DNA of 64,000 nt from Paludibacterium yongneupense DSM 18731. Lineage in GTDB: Bacteria > Pseudomonadota > Gammaproteobacteria > Burkholderiales > Chromobacteriaceae. The position numbers and the translations under genes were made by a program. Every line of letters begins with the position of its first letter. Positions within the stretch are counted from its first letter, which is position 1. The notes under the pieces were generated by a model that saw only the letters and a list, made by a program, of their open reading frames with translations, was not told where the DNA came from and did no database searches. The DNA is taken from NCBI RefSeq assembly GCF_000422925.1, contig NZ_AUGZ01000004.1, forward strand, positions 186,001 to 250,000, read 5' to 3'. This document shows positions 1-8,951 of this stretch, in pieces.

Positions 1-657
1 GCCGGGCCGGGGCAGTTGCTTGTCAGCGGCGGGCGGGGGCAGGTCGAAGCGGTCGACGACACTTGCCTGTGCCTGACGGTGTTCGATGCCGATTTCAAGG
101 TCATCTACCCGGAGCTGGCCGACCTGGTCGATCCAGCCACGCCGGTGATGGCATTCAAGCCCGAGCCCTTGCGCCGGATCGCTGCCGAGGCCGAGGTATT
201 GCGCGTGGTCGCCGTGCTGGCGGACGCCAACCGCAATGCCATGCTGCGTTTCGTTTTCGTGTTCTGTCTGGGGCACGATCGCCGCTATTTTTCGGCTTTA
301 CTCCGCCAGCGCGCGATAGGAGACCCTCATTTTTTCGAGTTCATTGCGAACAATAGCCTCAACCCGTGGTCGGTGACGCGCTATGCGGAAGAGCTGGGAA
401 TCCCGCTGCGCAAATTCAATGAATTGTTTGTGGAAAAGTACGGCGTGTCGGCCAAGCACTGGCTGCTCGAACACCGCTTGCAGCATGCGCGCGGACTGCT
501 GGTCATGACGCGGCAGCGCGTGGTGGATATCGCACTGGAGTGCGGCTTCAGCAATCACGCCCATTTTGCCGACAGTTTCAAACGACGTTTCGGTCTGAGT
601 CCGAGTTCGTGGCGCCAGAGCGGACGCCCGGTCGGCGATCGTTCACTCTGCGGGTAA
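1..657 (+). CDS. AraC-family transcriptional regulator, 5' end cut by window edge
   Basis: The reading frame is open from base 1, so the true start lies upstream; 218 codons are visible. The C-terminal ~100 residues form an AraC double helix-turn-helix: one helix around AEELGIPLRKFNELF and a second in DIALECGFSNHAHFADSFKRRFG. The rest is an N-terminal domain I do not recognise. It ends 8 bp before the needle gene, and the AAGGA of the next ribosome site directly follows its stop. Position and family suggest a cluster-specific activator of the secretion operon, comparable to ExsA, InvF or MxiE in other systems. That role is inferred. SPI-2 of Salmonella has no AraC gene here. Confidence 0.85.
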   Translation, partial: AGPGQLLVSGGRGQVEAVDDTCLCLTVFDADFKVIYPELADLVDPATPVMAFKPEPLRRIAAEAEVLRVVAVLADANRNAMLRFVFVFCLGHDRRYFSALLRQRAIGDPHFFEFIANNSLNPWSVTRYAEELGIPLRKFNELFVEKYGVSAKHWLLEHRLQHARGLLVMTRQRVVDIALECGFSNHAHFADSFKRRFGLSPSSWRQSGRPVGDRSLCG

Positions 658-665
658 GGAAGATC

Positions 666-881
666 ATGGATATTGAAAACGTGGCCAGCCAGTTGAACGG
701 GCTGGTGCGCTCGTCGACGCAAGACGTGCTGTCGCGCATGAACGCGCAGGACTTGACCGACCCCGAAACGATGCTGAAGACGCAATTCGCCTTGCAGCAG
801 TATTCGACTTTTGTCGGCTTCGAGAGCGCCTTGATGAAAGCGCTCAAGGATATGGTCAGCGGGATTATCGCCAAAATATGA
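666..881 (+). CDS. sctF: Type III secretion needle protein SctF (SsaG/EscF-like)
   Basis: 71 residues, the same size as SsaG. The protein is a predicted helical hairpin with no signal peptide and has the needle-family pattern of an N-terminal amphipathic helix, a polar turn near DLTDPETML and a C-terminal helix ending SGIIAKI. It should polymerise into the extracellular needle. The ATG has AAGGA 5 nt upstream. Its stop overlaps the next start (ATGA at 878-881), so translation is probably coupled to the downstream gene. The gene order from here to sctU matches ssaG to ssaU. Confidence 0.9.
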   Translation: MDIENVASQLNGLVRSSTQDVLSRMNAQDLTDPETMLKTQFALQQYSTFVGFESALMKALKDMVSGIIAKI

Positions 882-1156
882 ATGCTATCGATGACGACAC
901 CCGGCGCCTGGTGGTAGAGGCGGGTTTTGCCGCCGTCAATCATGGCTTGTCGGCCTGCGCGACGCAGGTGCTCGAGGCCTTGCCCTGGCTCGTGCCTTTG
1001 CCACTGCCTCGCGCCCAGAGCCGGGCATTGCTGCTGTTCGGGCTCGGGCGGCGCGACGAGGCATTTGCGCTGCTCGATTCGACAGATGATATCGCCGCAC
1101 GGGATTTGCGGCGTCTGCTGGCTTCGGCCGCGAACGCCGGTACGGGACGGGGGTAA
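878..1156 (+). CDS. Probable needle co-chaperone (SsaH/EscG position)
   Basis: 92 residues, alanine- and leucine-rich and helical, with a helix-loop-helix repeat feel around RAQSRALLLFGLGRRDEAFALL like TPR-fold YscG/EscG chaperones. It lies exactly where ssaH lies in SPI-2, between the needle and the inner rod. Needle subunits are known to need small heterodimeric chaperones that keep them from polymerising in the cytoplasm, and this protein is the best local candidate. The partner (SsaE/EscE type) would be upstream of the window. The assignment rests on synteny, size and helical character, because the sequence itself is weakly conserved. Confidence 0.6.
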   Translation: MNAIDDDTRRLVVEAGFAAVNHGLSACATQVLEALPWLVPLPLPRAQSRALLLFGLGRRDEAFALLDSTDDIAARDLRRLLASAANAGTGRG

Positions 1157-1162
1157 CGGGCG

Positions 1163-1495
1163 ATGCCGATTGTACCTGTCGCGGCGCTCGCCAGCGCATC
1201 GTCGACGTCCGCCCCGACGGTGGCGGCCGCACCCTCTCCGACCGCTGTCGCGGCCTTCGAGCAGACTCTATTCGGTTCCGGTGCCGTCGTACCCGAGCGG
1301 GCGCTGGCCGGCGTCGTGCACGATCTCGCCGTTTCGACCCGCTCTCCGGTCGGAGCCGGGGCCTTGCTCGACTCGCCCGAACGGATGCTGTCTGCCCAGA
1401 GCGCACTGCACCGTACCCTGCTCGACGTCGAAGTGACGGCGCGCGTGGCCGGGGCGATCGGGCAGGCCATCAACAAACTGGTCAGCCTGCAATGA
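1163..1495 (+). CDS. sctI: Type III secretion inner rod protein SctI
   Basis: 110 residues. The N-terminal half is low-complexity Ala/Ser/Pro/Val. The C-terminal ~40 residues (ERMLSAQSALHRTLLDVEVT then AGAIGQAINKLVSLQ) match the conserved helical end of the SctI/YscI/EscI family, which lies inside the basal body and connects to the needle. ATG is at 1163 with only a weak ribosome site. The stop shares bases with the next ATG (ATGA at 1492-1495). It corresponds to ssaI. Confidence 0.8.
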   Translation: MPIVPVAALASASSTSAPTVAAAPSPTAVAAFEQTLFGSGAVVPERALAGVVHDLAVSTRSPVGAGALLDSPERMLSAQSALHRTLLDVEVTARVAGAIGQAINKLVSLQ

Positions 1496-2205
1496 AGCGC
1501 GGCCTGTGTCTGTGCTGTTTGCTGATGCTATGCGCTTGCAAGGTCGACCTGTACAGCGGACTGTCCGAGCAGGAGGCGAACCAGATGCTGGCCTTGCTGA
1601 TGCTGCGCCATATCGATGCGCGCAAACAGAGCGCCAAGGACGGGCTGGTGCTGCTGCAGGTGGAAAAATCGCAGTTCGTCGATGCGGTCGAGGTTCTGCG
1701 CCAGCACGGCCTGCCCAGCCCGCGCCGCGATGGCATGAGCGAGCTGTTTCCTGCCGGGCAGCTGGTGACGTCGCCGGTGCAGGAGCAGGCGAAGATGGCC
1801 TATCTGAAGGAGCAGCAACTGGAAAAGATGCTCGCGGGCATGGACGGGGTCATTTCGGCCCAGGTGTCGATCGCGCAGGACCCGGTGCAGGACGGCCGCA
1901 AGCCGGAGCCGTCGTCGGTCTCGGTATTCATCAAATATACCCCGCAGATCAATTTGCAGCGCAGGGAGGAGGATATCCGCGCACTACTGCACGATGCGGT
2001 GCCGCGGGTGGCGCCGGAGAACATCAGCGTGCTGCTGCAGCCTGCCGCCTACCGTTATCAGCCGCCCGCCCCGGCCGCCGCGCGCGGCGGGCACCGCTGG
2101 CTGGCGTGGCTGCCGGAGGCCCTGCTGGCGCTGGCGGCGGCGCTGATGCTGGCGCTGCTCGTCACCGCGGGATGGGGGTGGCGCTCGTGGCGGAAGTCGA
2201 AATGA
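1492..2205 (+). CDS. sctJ: Type III secretion inner-membrane ring lipoprotein SctJ
   Basis: 237 residues of the YscJ/FliF family. A lipoprotein signal ends in the lipobox LCAC with lipidated Cys16. The two ring-building modules follow (roughly residues 20-80 and 95-180), with the family motifs SEQEANQMLALL and LLQVEKSQFVDAVEVLRQHGLP. A C-terminal membrane segment lies around 208-228 and ends in a basic cytoplasmic tail WRSWRKSK. It forms the periplasm-facing inner ring of the injectisome. Overlaps on both sides (ATGA) indicate strict translational coupling with sctI and sctK. Confidence 0.95.
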   Translation: MKRGLCLCCLLMLCACKVDLYSGLSEQEANQMLALLMLRHIDARKQSAKDGLVLLQVEKSQFVDAVEVLRQHGLPSPRRDGMSELFPAGQLVTSPVQEQAKMAYLKEQQLEKMLAGMDGVISAQVSIAQDPVQDGRKPEPSSVSVFIKYTPQINLQRREEDIRALLHDAVPRVAPENISVLLQPAAYRYQPPAPAAARGGHRWLAWLPEALLALAAALMLALLVTAGWGWRSWRKSK

Positions 2206-2774
2206 CGGCCGCCGCCCTTCTTCGTGCCTACCAACTCGCATGGCGGCCCGGGCGCTGGATGCACGTCGAGTGGTGGCCGTGGCTGAAGCTGGCGGGATGG
2301 CGCGACGTCTACTCGCGCCATCCCGCTTGCCGCGCCGAGATCGACAGGCTGATCATCGCCCGACGCGGTTTTCCGCGTGCCCCCTTGCCATCCGCGCTCG
2401 ACGCGTCGCAGCAGGCCTTGCTGGCACTCGAGCCGCGCCTGCCCGCCCTGTTGACCGCCCTCGGCCTGATCGGGCTCGATTGCCGCGATTACCTGCTGCT
2501 CGGAGACTACCGCCGTGCCGTGTCGTCCGTGCTGGGGCCGCACGGCTGCGGGCAGTTGCTGATTCTGCAGTCGCGCTGGGGGGCGGCTGCGGCGGAGGTC
2601 GAAGCGTCCGCGCTGCCGGCGCATGCACTGGCCTGCGGCATCGCCTGGCTGGGGGAGGGGGGCGGCCAGCTTCTGTGGCCGCTGCTGTCCAGCCTGCTGC
2701 CGCCGTCCGCCGCCCCCGTGGCGCGTCCCGGAGACGCCTGGGCAACGTTCCGGCGTCTCGCGCGTTGGCTGTGA
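2202..2774 (+). CDS. sctK: Type III secretion sorting-platform protein SctK
   Basis: 190 residues. It starts at an ATG overlapping the sctJ stop and ends where sctL begins with an overlapping GTG. It is leucine- and tryptophan-rich (WMHVEWWPWLKL), without signal peptide or membrane segment. Size and place between sctJ and sctL match the SctK/OrgA/YscK family (STM1410 in SPI-2), which joins the cytoplasmic SctQ-SctL pods to the ring. Sequence conservation in this family is low, so the call leans on position. Confidence 0.75.
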   Translation: MTAAALLRAYQLAWRPGRWMHVEWWPWLKLAGWRDVYSRHPACRAEIDRLIIARRGFPRAPLPSALDASQQALLALEPRLPALLTALGLIGLDCRDYLLLGDYRRAVSSVLGPHGCGQLLILQSRWGAAAAEVEASALPAHALACGIAWLGEGGGQLLWPLLSSLLPPSAAPVARPGDAWATFRRLARWL

Positions 2775-3409
2775 ACCCGTTTGCCATCCCCATCGCCGGC
2801 TTGCCCGCCTCGCCCCACCCCGGGCCGCGGATTCCGGCGGCCGAGCTCGAACGGCTGCTGGCCGCCGCCGACGTCGTCGCCGCCGCCCGGCGCGAGGCCG
2901 CCGAAGTGCAGGCCTCGGCGCGCGCCCGCATCGCCGAGGCCGAAAACGAGGCGGCGGCCATTATCGGGCGTGCAGAGGAAGAGGCCGCCGCGATCGCGCA
3001 GCGCGCGGCCGATGCGGCGGTGGCGCAGGCCGTGAACTGGCTGGTGGCCGAGCAGGACATCGAACGGAGCGTGGCACGCGCCATGGCCGACCGGCTGCGC
3101 CGTGCCGCCGCCGACTGGCTGGCTGCGGCCGGGTGCGCGGACGAAGCGGGCTCCGCCCTCGCCGAACGGCTGGCCCGGCACATGCCCGGGCTGCTGGGCC
3201 GTGGCGCGTTGACGCTGACGGTGGCGCCCGAGCAACTGGGTGCGATGCGCGCCGCGTTCGCGGCGGATGAGCGCGTCGAATTGAAATCCGATGCCAGCCT
3301 CGGTCTGACCGAGGCCTGGCTCGATACGCCGCAGCTACGGCTGTGCTTCGACCTTGAGCGGCAATGGCAAGAGGTGCTCAGGGCCTTGCGACAGGAGCTT
3401 GCTTCATGA
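2771..3409 (+). CDS. sctL: Type III secretion ATPase stator SctL
   Basis: 212 residues from a GTG that overlaps the sctK stop (GTGA). Residues 25-110 are an uninterrupted Ala/Glu/Arg-rich helix (AAELERLLAAADVVAAARRE and on), typical of the FliH/YscL stalk. The C-terminal third resembles the V-ATPase subunit E-like domain that binds and restrains the ATPase. It links SctN to SctQ and SctK in the sorting platform. Equivalent to ssaK. Confidence 0.85.
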   Translation: MNPFAIPIAGLPASPHPGPRIPAAELERLLAAADVVAAARREAAEVQASARARIAEAENEAAAIIGRAEEEAAAIAQRAADAAVAQAVNWLVAEQDIERSVARAMADRLRRAAADWLAAAGCADEAGSALAERLARHMPGLLGRGALTLTVAPEQLGAMRAAFAADERVELKSDASLGLTEAWLDTPQLRLCFDLERQWQEVLRALRQELAS

Positions 3410-4437
3410 TCCCCATTCTTGATACGACCGCCGCGCCCCGTATTCATGGCGACCTTGCCCCGGCCGCCGCCCCTGCCAGCCTGGTCTACCCGGCCGCCTC
3501 TGCGCTGGAACTGGCGGCCGCCGAGTTGGGCCATGGCGACGGTGCGCTGGCGGAAACGCTTGAAGACATGAGCTTCGCCCTCGGCGGACGCGTCCGCGAT
3601 GCGCGTGGCGATGGCAAGGACAAGGCGACGCGCGAGCTCGCGCGCTTGCAGCCTTTGCTGGCCGTGCAGGCCCTCGCCGCCGAGGGGGAGCTGGCGACGC
3701 TGATGCAGCGCTTTGCCGATGCCGACGACCCGCTCGCCGAGATGAAGGAGGCGGGGCTGGATGCGGGGCAGATGGCATGGCTGGTGACGGCCATGCTTGG
3801 CCGCGAGGGCTTGGGGCCGCGCACGCGAGAACGCTGGCGCAAGGCATGGGAGCGCTTGTGCGAGCAGGGAGGCTGGGAACTGGCCCTGTTCGCGCGGCTG
3901 GAAGGCATCGCGGCGGGGGCGAGTCTGTCCGCGCTCGGGCAATTGCATCGACGGGCGCATGAGCAGAGTGCATCGCTGGCGGCGTGGCTGCGCGAGCTGC
4001 GGGATCTGAGACCGCGCGGTCGGGCCCTGCGCGCGCTGATCCGCACCCTGTCTTACGAGCTGTCCGGCGTGAGCTCGGCGCCGGAAGGCGCCCGGCTGGC
4101 GGGCGTGATTGGAGATTTGCAGCGCGTTCTGCTGTTGCTGGGAATGGAAGAACACTGCCGGCGCATCGCGGGCTCGCTGTCCGAGCCGGCGCCCGACGGC
4201 GAGCGTGTGCTGGAGGAGGTGATCGCCATGGTCGATCAGAGCTGGCTGCATCGCGACTGGTTCGCCGCGCGTTGCGACGCCCTGCACCTGGCGCCCTGCG
4301 CGCGCTACGGCTATATCGCCAATCTGCTGGGGCTTGCCAGGCTGCTCCCCGACGCCTGTCTGCGCGACGAAGAGCAGCGCGCCAATCTGGTCGACGCCTT
4401 GAGCGAGTACCGCGACGCGCTGGCGGAACAGGAATGA
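3406..4437 (+). CDS. sctW: Type III secretion gatekeeper SctW (SsaL/SepL-like)
   Basis: 343 residues, close to SsaL (338). It is all-helical, with an HrpJ/YopN-type central region (residues ~45-280, starting AETLEDMSFALGGR) and a TyeA-like C-terminal end. Members sit at the cytoplasmic entrance and set the order of secretion, translocators before effectors; in SPI-2 the equivalent responds to pH. ATGA overlap with sctL; the next gene starts 4 bp after the stop with GTG. Confidence 0.85.
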   Translation: MIPILDTTAAPRIHGDLAPAAAPASLVYPAASALELAAAELGHGDGALAETLEDMSFALGGRVRDARGDGKDKATRELARLQPLLAVQALAAEGELATLMQRFADADDPLAEMKEAGLDAGQMAWLVTAMLGREGLGPRTRERWRKAWERLCEQGGWELALFARLEGIAAGASLSALGQLHRRAHEQSASLAAWLRELRDLRPRGRALRALIRTLSYELSGVSSAPEGARLAGVIGDLQRVLLLLGMEEHCRRIAGSLSEPAPDGERVLEEVIAMVDQSWLHRDWFAARCDALHLAPCARYGYIANLLGLARLLPDACLRDEEQRANLVDALSEYRDALAEQE

Positions 4438-4441
4438 CGCC

Positions 4442-4819
4442 GTGTCGATAAGTGAATTGCAGATCGAGCGTCAGCTCGAGCAGTTTTTTGCCGTGCAGGG
4501 CTGGCCGGGATGGCGGCCGTCTTCCCGCTGCGAGCTCGAGTTGCCCCCCGTCAGCATCTACTTCGAAGTCTGCGGCGGCCAACTGGCGAGCACGCTGGCG
4601 CGCCCGGTGCCGGATTCCGGGCGACAGCAGGCGCTGCTGGCCCTGCTCGCCCTGTGCCGTCCCGAAGCCACACAGGGCGCGCCGCTGCTCGGCTTTCTGC
4701 TCGGCCCGCGCCTCGCGCTGCGCTGCACCTGGCCGCCCCCCGGCGACATCGCACTCTGGGTCGGCGTTTTTCGCCAGCAGCAGCGCTTGCTGGAGCGGGC
4801 GGCGAGGGGGGGTGGATGA
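4442..4819 (+). CDS. ssaM: SsaM-like type III secretion chaperone/gatekeeper partner
   Basis: 125 residues from a GTG start, similar in size to SsaM (122). The alternating strand/helix pattern, with an acidic start ISELQIERQLEQFF and a pair of strands ending GFLLGPRLALRCTW, is consistent with a class I chaperone fold. It is located between sctW and sctV exactly like ssaM. In Salmonella, SsaM acts with SsaL and SpiC at the export gate. The stop overlaps the sctV start (ATGA). Assignment is mainly syntenic. Confidence 0.65.
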   Translation: MSISELQIERQLEQFFAVQGWPGWRPSSRCELELPPVSIYFEVCGGQLASTLARPVPDSGRQQALLALLALCRPEATQGAPLLGFLLGPRLALRCTWPPPGDIALWVGVFRQQQRLLERAARGGG

Positions 4820-6876
4820 AGCGCGTCTCCGGGCGGCTGGCGGAGCTGGCCAGCGGGCGCCAGGATCTGGTGCTGGCTATCATGCTGCTGGTGGCCGTAT
4901 TCATGATGATCATCCCGCTGCCGACGCTGCTGGTCGATCTGCTCATCGCGATCAACCTCGCCCTGTCGGTCGTGTTGCTGATGATCGCGATCTATCTGCG
5001 CGACCCGCTCGAGTTCTCCGTGTTTCCCGCCGTTCTGCTGATTACCACGCTTTACCGGCTCGCACTGACGATCAGCACCAGTCGGCTGATTCTGCTGCAA
5101 CACGATGCGGGCGAGATCGTGACCACCTTCGGCCGCTTTGCTGTCGGCGGCAATCTCGTGGTGGGACTGATCGTGTTTACCATCATCACCATCGTCCAGT
5201 TCATCGTCATTACCAAGGGCTCGGAGCGCGTGGCCGAGGTGGGGGCGCGCTTCTCTCTCGACGGGATGCCTGGCAAGCAGATGAGCATCGATGGCGATAT
5301 GCGCGCCGGCACCATAGACGCGGCCGAAGCGCGCCGGCTGCGGGCGCTGGTCCAGAAGGAGAGCCAGCTGTACGGCGCGATGGATGGCGCGATGAAGTTC
5401 GTCAAAGGCGATGCCATCGCGGGCATCATCGTCATCCTCGTCAACATCCTCGGGGGTATCGCGGTCGGCGTATTCATGCACGGCATGAGTGCGGCGGAGG
5501 CGGGCGCCACCTATGTCGTACTGTCGGTCGGTGATGGACTGATCGCCCAGATTCCGGCACTGCTGATTTCGGTCACGGCCGGCATTATCGTCACCCGCGT
5601 GCCGGGCGAGGTCCGGCAGAATCTGGCGCGGGATCTGGGCGAACAGATCGGCCGCCAGCCGCAGGCCTTGTGGGTGGCGGCTGCCGTACTGCTGGTGTTC
5701 GCGCTGATCCCCGGTTTCCCGGGCGTGATTTTCATGCTGCTGGCGGCTCTTGCCGCCGGCATCGCCTGGCGCTTGCGCTCGAGCAGAGCGGTGGGCGAGG
5801 GGGCGGCGGCGGGGGCCGCGCCCATGCCGGCCGCGGCCGATGCGTCGGGGGGGCGCAGTGGAGGGCTGGCGCCGGGGGCGCTGCCGCTGATCTTGCGCCA
5901 TGCCCCCGGCATCGTGTCCGCGCGTTCCATCCTGGGCGATCTCGACGCGGTGCGCAGCCGCCTGTTCGAACGGCTGGGCGTGCCGCTGCCCGAGATTCTG
6001 CTGCAGCAGGATGCGAGCCTCGCGCCCGCCGGCCTGCAGATTCAGCTCTACCAGGAAACAATCGCCACCCTGTCCCTGCCCGAAGACGGGGTTCTGATCG
6101 ATATCGGCCCGGCCGTGCTGCCGCCGCCGCTGCAGGTCGACCGCAGCGGTCGGCTGGTTCTGGAATGGTTCGACTCCGCAACGGGGGATGCCGCGGCCGC
6201 GCTCGGCGCGAATGTCCACCGTGGGGCCGCCCGCGCTCCAGCCTGCCTGGAGCGCGCCATCATGCTGTATGCGGCCGAGTTCATCGGCGTGCAGGAAACC
6301 CGCTTCCTGATGGATGCGATGGAGGTGCGTTATGGCGAGCTGGTCAAGGAGCTGCAACGCCAGCTGCCGGTGGGCAAGGTGGCGGACGTATTGCAACGCC
6401 TGGTTGACGAAGGCGTGTCCATCCGCGATCTGCGTGCCGTGTTCGAAGCGCTGGTCGAGTGGTCGGCCAAGGAGAAAGACGCCGTGATGCTGACCGAGTA
6501 CGTCCGTATCGGCTTGCGTCGGCACATCATCGGGCGTCATCGCGGTGCGCGGCAGTGGATCAGCGCGTGGTCTATCGGCGGGGCGCTGGAAAATACGGTG
6601 CGCGAATCGATACGCCAGACGGCGGCCGGATCGTACTCGACGCTGGGGCCGGAGGACAACGAGGCGATTCTGGAGCGGGTCCGGGCCGCCGTCGCTGCGG
6701 TGGATGGCACGGCTGGCCGCGGGGCGGTGCTGCTGACCGCGATCGACGTCCGTCGCTTCATGCGCAAAATCGTCGAGCGCGAGTTCCCGTCCATCGCCGT
6801 TCTGTCCTTCCAGGAACTGGGCGACGAGGCCGAGATCAATATGCTCGGACATATCGATCTGATCGAGTCGTACTGA
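4816..6876 (+). CDS. sctV: Type III secretion export gate protein SctV
   Basis: 686 residues (SsaV is 681). The N-terminal half has about eight membrane segments and contains the very conserved FHIPEP-family stretch [20 protein letters not shown] near residue 60. The family loop [20 protein letters not shown] is near 150. After a low-complexity linker (~330-350, Ala/Gly/Met-rich) comes the cytoplasmic nonameric-ring domain that receives substrate-chaperone complexes. ATG 4816 overlaps the ssaM-like stop. I chose this start because the longer frame upstream is read through in another gene. Confidence 0.97.
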   Translation: MKRVSGRLAELASGRQDLVLAIMLLVAVFMMIIPLPTLLVDLLIAINLALSVVLLMIAIYLRDPLEFSVFPAVLLITTLYRLALTISTSRLILLQHDAGEIVTTFGRFAVGGNLVVGLIVFTIITIVQFIVITKGSERVAEVGARFSLDGMPGKQMSIDGDMRAGTIDAAEARRLRALVQKESQLYGAMDGAMKFVKGDAIAGIIVILVNILGGIAVGVFMHGMSAAEAGATYVVLSVGDGLIAQIPALLISVTAGIIVTRVPGEVRQNLARDLGEQIGRQPQALWVAAAVLLVFALIPGFPGVIFMLLAALAAGIAWRLRSSRAVGEGAAAGAAPMPAAADASGGRSGGLAPGALPLILRHAPGIVSARSILGDLDAVRSRLFERLGVPLPEILLQQDASLAPAGLQIQLYQETIATLSLPEDGVLIDIGPAVLPPPLQVDRSGRLVLEWFDSATGDAAAALGANVHRGAARAPACLERAIMLYAAEFIGVQETRFLMDAMEVRYGELVKELQRQLPVGKVADVLQRLVDEGVSIRDLRAVFEALVEWSAKEKDAVMLTEYVRIGLRRHIIGRHRGARQWISAWSIGGALENTVRESIRQTAAGSYSTLGPEDNEAILERVRAAVAAVDGTAGRGAVLLTAIDVRRFMRKIVEREFPSIAVLSFQELGDEAEINMLGHIDLIESY

Positions 6877-6877
6877 G

Positions 6878-8200
6878 ATGAGGCTACCCGATCCCGCGCG
6901 CATCGCCGAGGCGCTCGAATCCCGCTTGAGCGTACCGCTTGTCCCCGAGTCGCGTCGCTACGGCCGCGTCCTCGCGGTCGGGCCGACCTTGCTGCGAGCC
7001 GCCCTGCCCGGTGTCAGCCTGGGCGAGGCCTGCCATATTCCGGCGCTCGATCTGCTGGCGGAAGTGGTCGCGCTCGATGGCGAAGTGGCGGTGCTGTCCC
7101 CGTACGCGATTCCGGTCGGTCTGGCCGCTGGAGCCCTGATCGAAGCGCAAGGGCGGCGCCGGCGCATCGGACTCGGCCCGGGGCTGCTCGGGCGCGTCCT
7201 CGACGGACTGGGTACGGCGCTGGACGGTGGCGCCCCCATCGCGGTGGACGAGTGGCGCGAGCCCGATGCGGCGGCGCCCGCCGCCCTGTCACGCCGTCCC
7301 ATCGATACCCCGCTGCCGCTCGGCGTGCGTGCCATCGATGCGATGCTGACCTGCGGACGCGGCCAGCGCGTCGGGATCTTTGCGGCGGCCGGGGGCGGCA
7401 AGAGCAGCTTGTTGGGCATGGTCTGCGACGGCAGTCTGGCCGATGTCATCGTCCTGGCCCTGGTTGGCGAGCGCGGGCGCGAGGTGCGCGAGTTTCTCGA
7501 GCATACGCTGACGCCGGCTGCGCGTGCGCGCACCGTGGTGGTGGTGGCCACTTCGGATCGGCCTGCTCTGGAGCGGCTGAATGCCGCCCTGACCGCGACC
7601 ACCATCGCCGAGTATTTCCGCGATCAGGGGCGCGACGTGCTGCTGCTGGTCGATTCCTTGACCCGCTTCGCGCGCGCGTTGCGCGAGATCGGGCTGGCGG
7701 CGGGTGAACCCCCTGCCGCCGGCGGCTATCCTCCCAGTCTGTTCGCGCAGTTGCCGCGTCTTCTGGAACGTGCGGGCCCGGCCGCGCGCGGCAGCATTAC
7801 CGGGATCTATACCGTGCTGGTCGAAGGTGATGACATGAATGAACCCGTGGCGGACGAGGTGAGGTCGATTCTCGACGGCCATATCGTGCTGTCGCGGCGC
7901 CTGGCCGAAGCGAACCATTACCCGGCGATAGACGTGGCGGCCAGCGTGAGCCGCGTGATGAACCGCATTGTCAGTCGCGAGCACGCGCAGCTGGCCGGAC
8001 GCGTGCGTTCGCTGATGGCGACGTGGCGCGAGATCGAGTTGTTGGTCCGGGTCGGGGAGTATCGTCCGGGAGAGGACCCCGCCGCTGACGAGGCGCTCGC
8101 GCGCCGCGACGGCATTTCCGCTCTGCTGCGTCAGAAGATGGGCGAGCAAAGCGAATTCGCGGATATCGTGCCCTTGCTGATCTCTTGTGTCGAGGGATGA
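6878..8200 (+). CDS. sctN: Type III secretion ATPase SctN
   Basis: 440 residues, F1-ATPase beta-like. Walker [11 protein letters not shown] spans residues 169-178 (Lys175), and Walker B VLLLVD is near 254-259 followed by [13 protein letters not shown]. The family signature [19 protein letters not shown] is also present. The enzyme strips chaperones from and unfolds substrates at the export gate. It begins one base after the sctV stop. Its stop overlaps the sctO start. All catalytic features are intact. Confidence 0.97.
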   Translation: MRLPDPARIAEALESRLSVPLVPESRRYGRVLAVGPTLLRAALPGVSLGEACHIPALDLLAEVVALDGEVAVLSPYAIPVGLAAGALIEAQGRRRRIGLGPGLLGRVLDGLGTALDGGAPIAVDEWREPDAAAPAALSRRPIDTPLPLGVRAIDAMLTCGRGQRVGIFAAAGGGKSSLLGMVCDGSLADVIVLALVGERGREVREFLEHTLTPAARARTVVVVATSDRPALERLNAALTATTIAEYFRDQGRDVLLLVDSLTRFARALREIGLAAGEPPAAGGYPPSLFAQLPRLLERAGPAARGSITGIYTVLVEGDDMNEPVADEVRSILDGHIVLSRRLAEANHYPAIDVAASVSRVMNRIVSREHAQLAGRVRSLMATWREIELLVRVGEYRPGEDPAADEALARRDGISALLRQKMGEQSEFADIVPLLISCVEG

Positions 8201-8598
8201 TGCTGGACGCCTTGTTGCGCGTGCGCCGCTTGCGCGAGGAAGGCCTGCGTCGCGCGCTCGGGCGCTTGCAGAACGAGTGCGCGGAGCAGCAGGCCGCGCT
8301 GCGACAGACCGCGCTCGAGCGCTACGCGGTCCTGCAGCGCTGGCGCGAGCTGGCGGGCGAGCAGGGGCAGCGTTCCGTGTCCGTGCTGCATTTGCACCAG
8401 CAGGCGCTCGCACGATGCTTTCGGCAGGCACTGGCGCTGCGACAGCGGCGCGAGGAGCTCGAGTGCGCGTTGAGTGCGCTCGAGGCGCGGCTGGGGGAGT
8501 GCGAAGAGGCGTTGCGGCGCAGTCTTCGCGCTCAAGAGAAGCTGAGGATAGTGATCGCGCAGGATGGCTTGGAGGCGCGAAAAAGGAGAAGACGATGA
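8197..8598 (+). CDS. sctO: Type III secretion central stalk protein SctO
   Basis: 133 residues that form one long antiparallel coiled coil, extremely rich in Arg, Glu, Leu and Gln ([18 protein letters not shown]). This is the FliJ/YscO pattern. The protein inserts into the ATPase hexamer and couples it to SctV. The start is ATGATG at 8197, sharing bases with the sctN stop; an in-frame ATG a few codons earlier lies inside sctN and is unlikely. Equivalent to ssaO. Confidence 0.85.
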   Translation: MMLDALLRVRRLREEGLRRALGRLQNECAEQQAALRQTALERYAVLQRWRELAGEQGQRSVSVLHLHQQALARCFRQALALRQRREELECALSALEARLGECEEALRRSLRAQEKLRIVIAQDGLEARKRRRR

Positions 8599-8951
8599 AG
8601 ATTGTTGCGACGCCGCACCACCGCGAACGGACAAGCGGCGGCGACGGCGGGCGGGAGCGCGATGCCCGCCGTTTCGCCGAGGCGCTGCGAGCCGCGGCGA
8701 CGACAGACCGCGGCGAGTGTCGCGGCGGACAGGCCGTCGCCGCCGAGTGGAGCCTGGCCTTGTCCAATGGGCCGCTGGCGGGGGCGGCCTTGCGGGCCCG
8801 CGTCGGCGCGGACGGCGTGCATCTGCACATCGTCGGACGCGACGCCGCGCAGCGTGCACACGTCGCGCGTTGCCGCGAGCGCCTGTGCGCGAGCATGGGA
8901 GAGTTGTTGTCCTGTGCCGTCGTGCTGGAGTTTGACGATGAAACGGATTGA
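8595..8951 (+). CDS. sctP: Probable needle-length/substrate-switch protein SctP (short, SsaP-like)
   Basis: 118 residues, preceded by AAGGAG with good spacing and overlapping sctO by 4 bp. The N-terminal third is charged and glycine-rich, and the C-terminal part (GVHLHIVGRDAAQRAHVARC onward) is more structured and resembles the substrate-switch domain of the family. It is far shorter than YscP or InvJ but near SsaP (124). It lies between sctO and sctQ as ssaP does. The call is positional with modest sequence support. Confidence 0.65.
   Translation: MKIVATPHHRERTSGGDGGRERDARRFAEALRAAATTDRGECRGGQAVAAEWSLALSNGPLAGAALRARVGADGVHLHIVGRDAAQRAHVARCRERLCASMGELLSCAVVLEFDDETD

Noticed and set aside
4558-6903. 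Long minus-strand open frame opposite sctV
   Set aside because: Composition artefact of high third-position GC; no motif or ribosome site.
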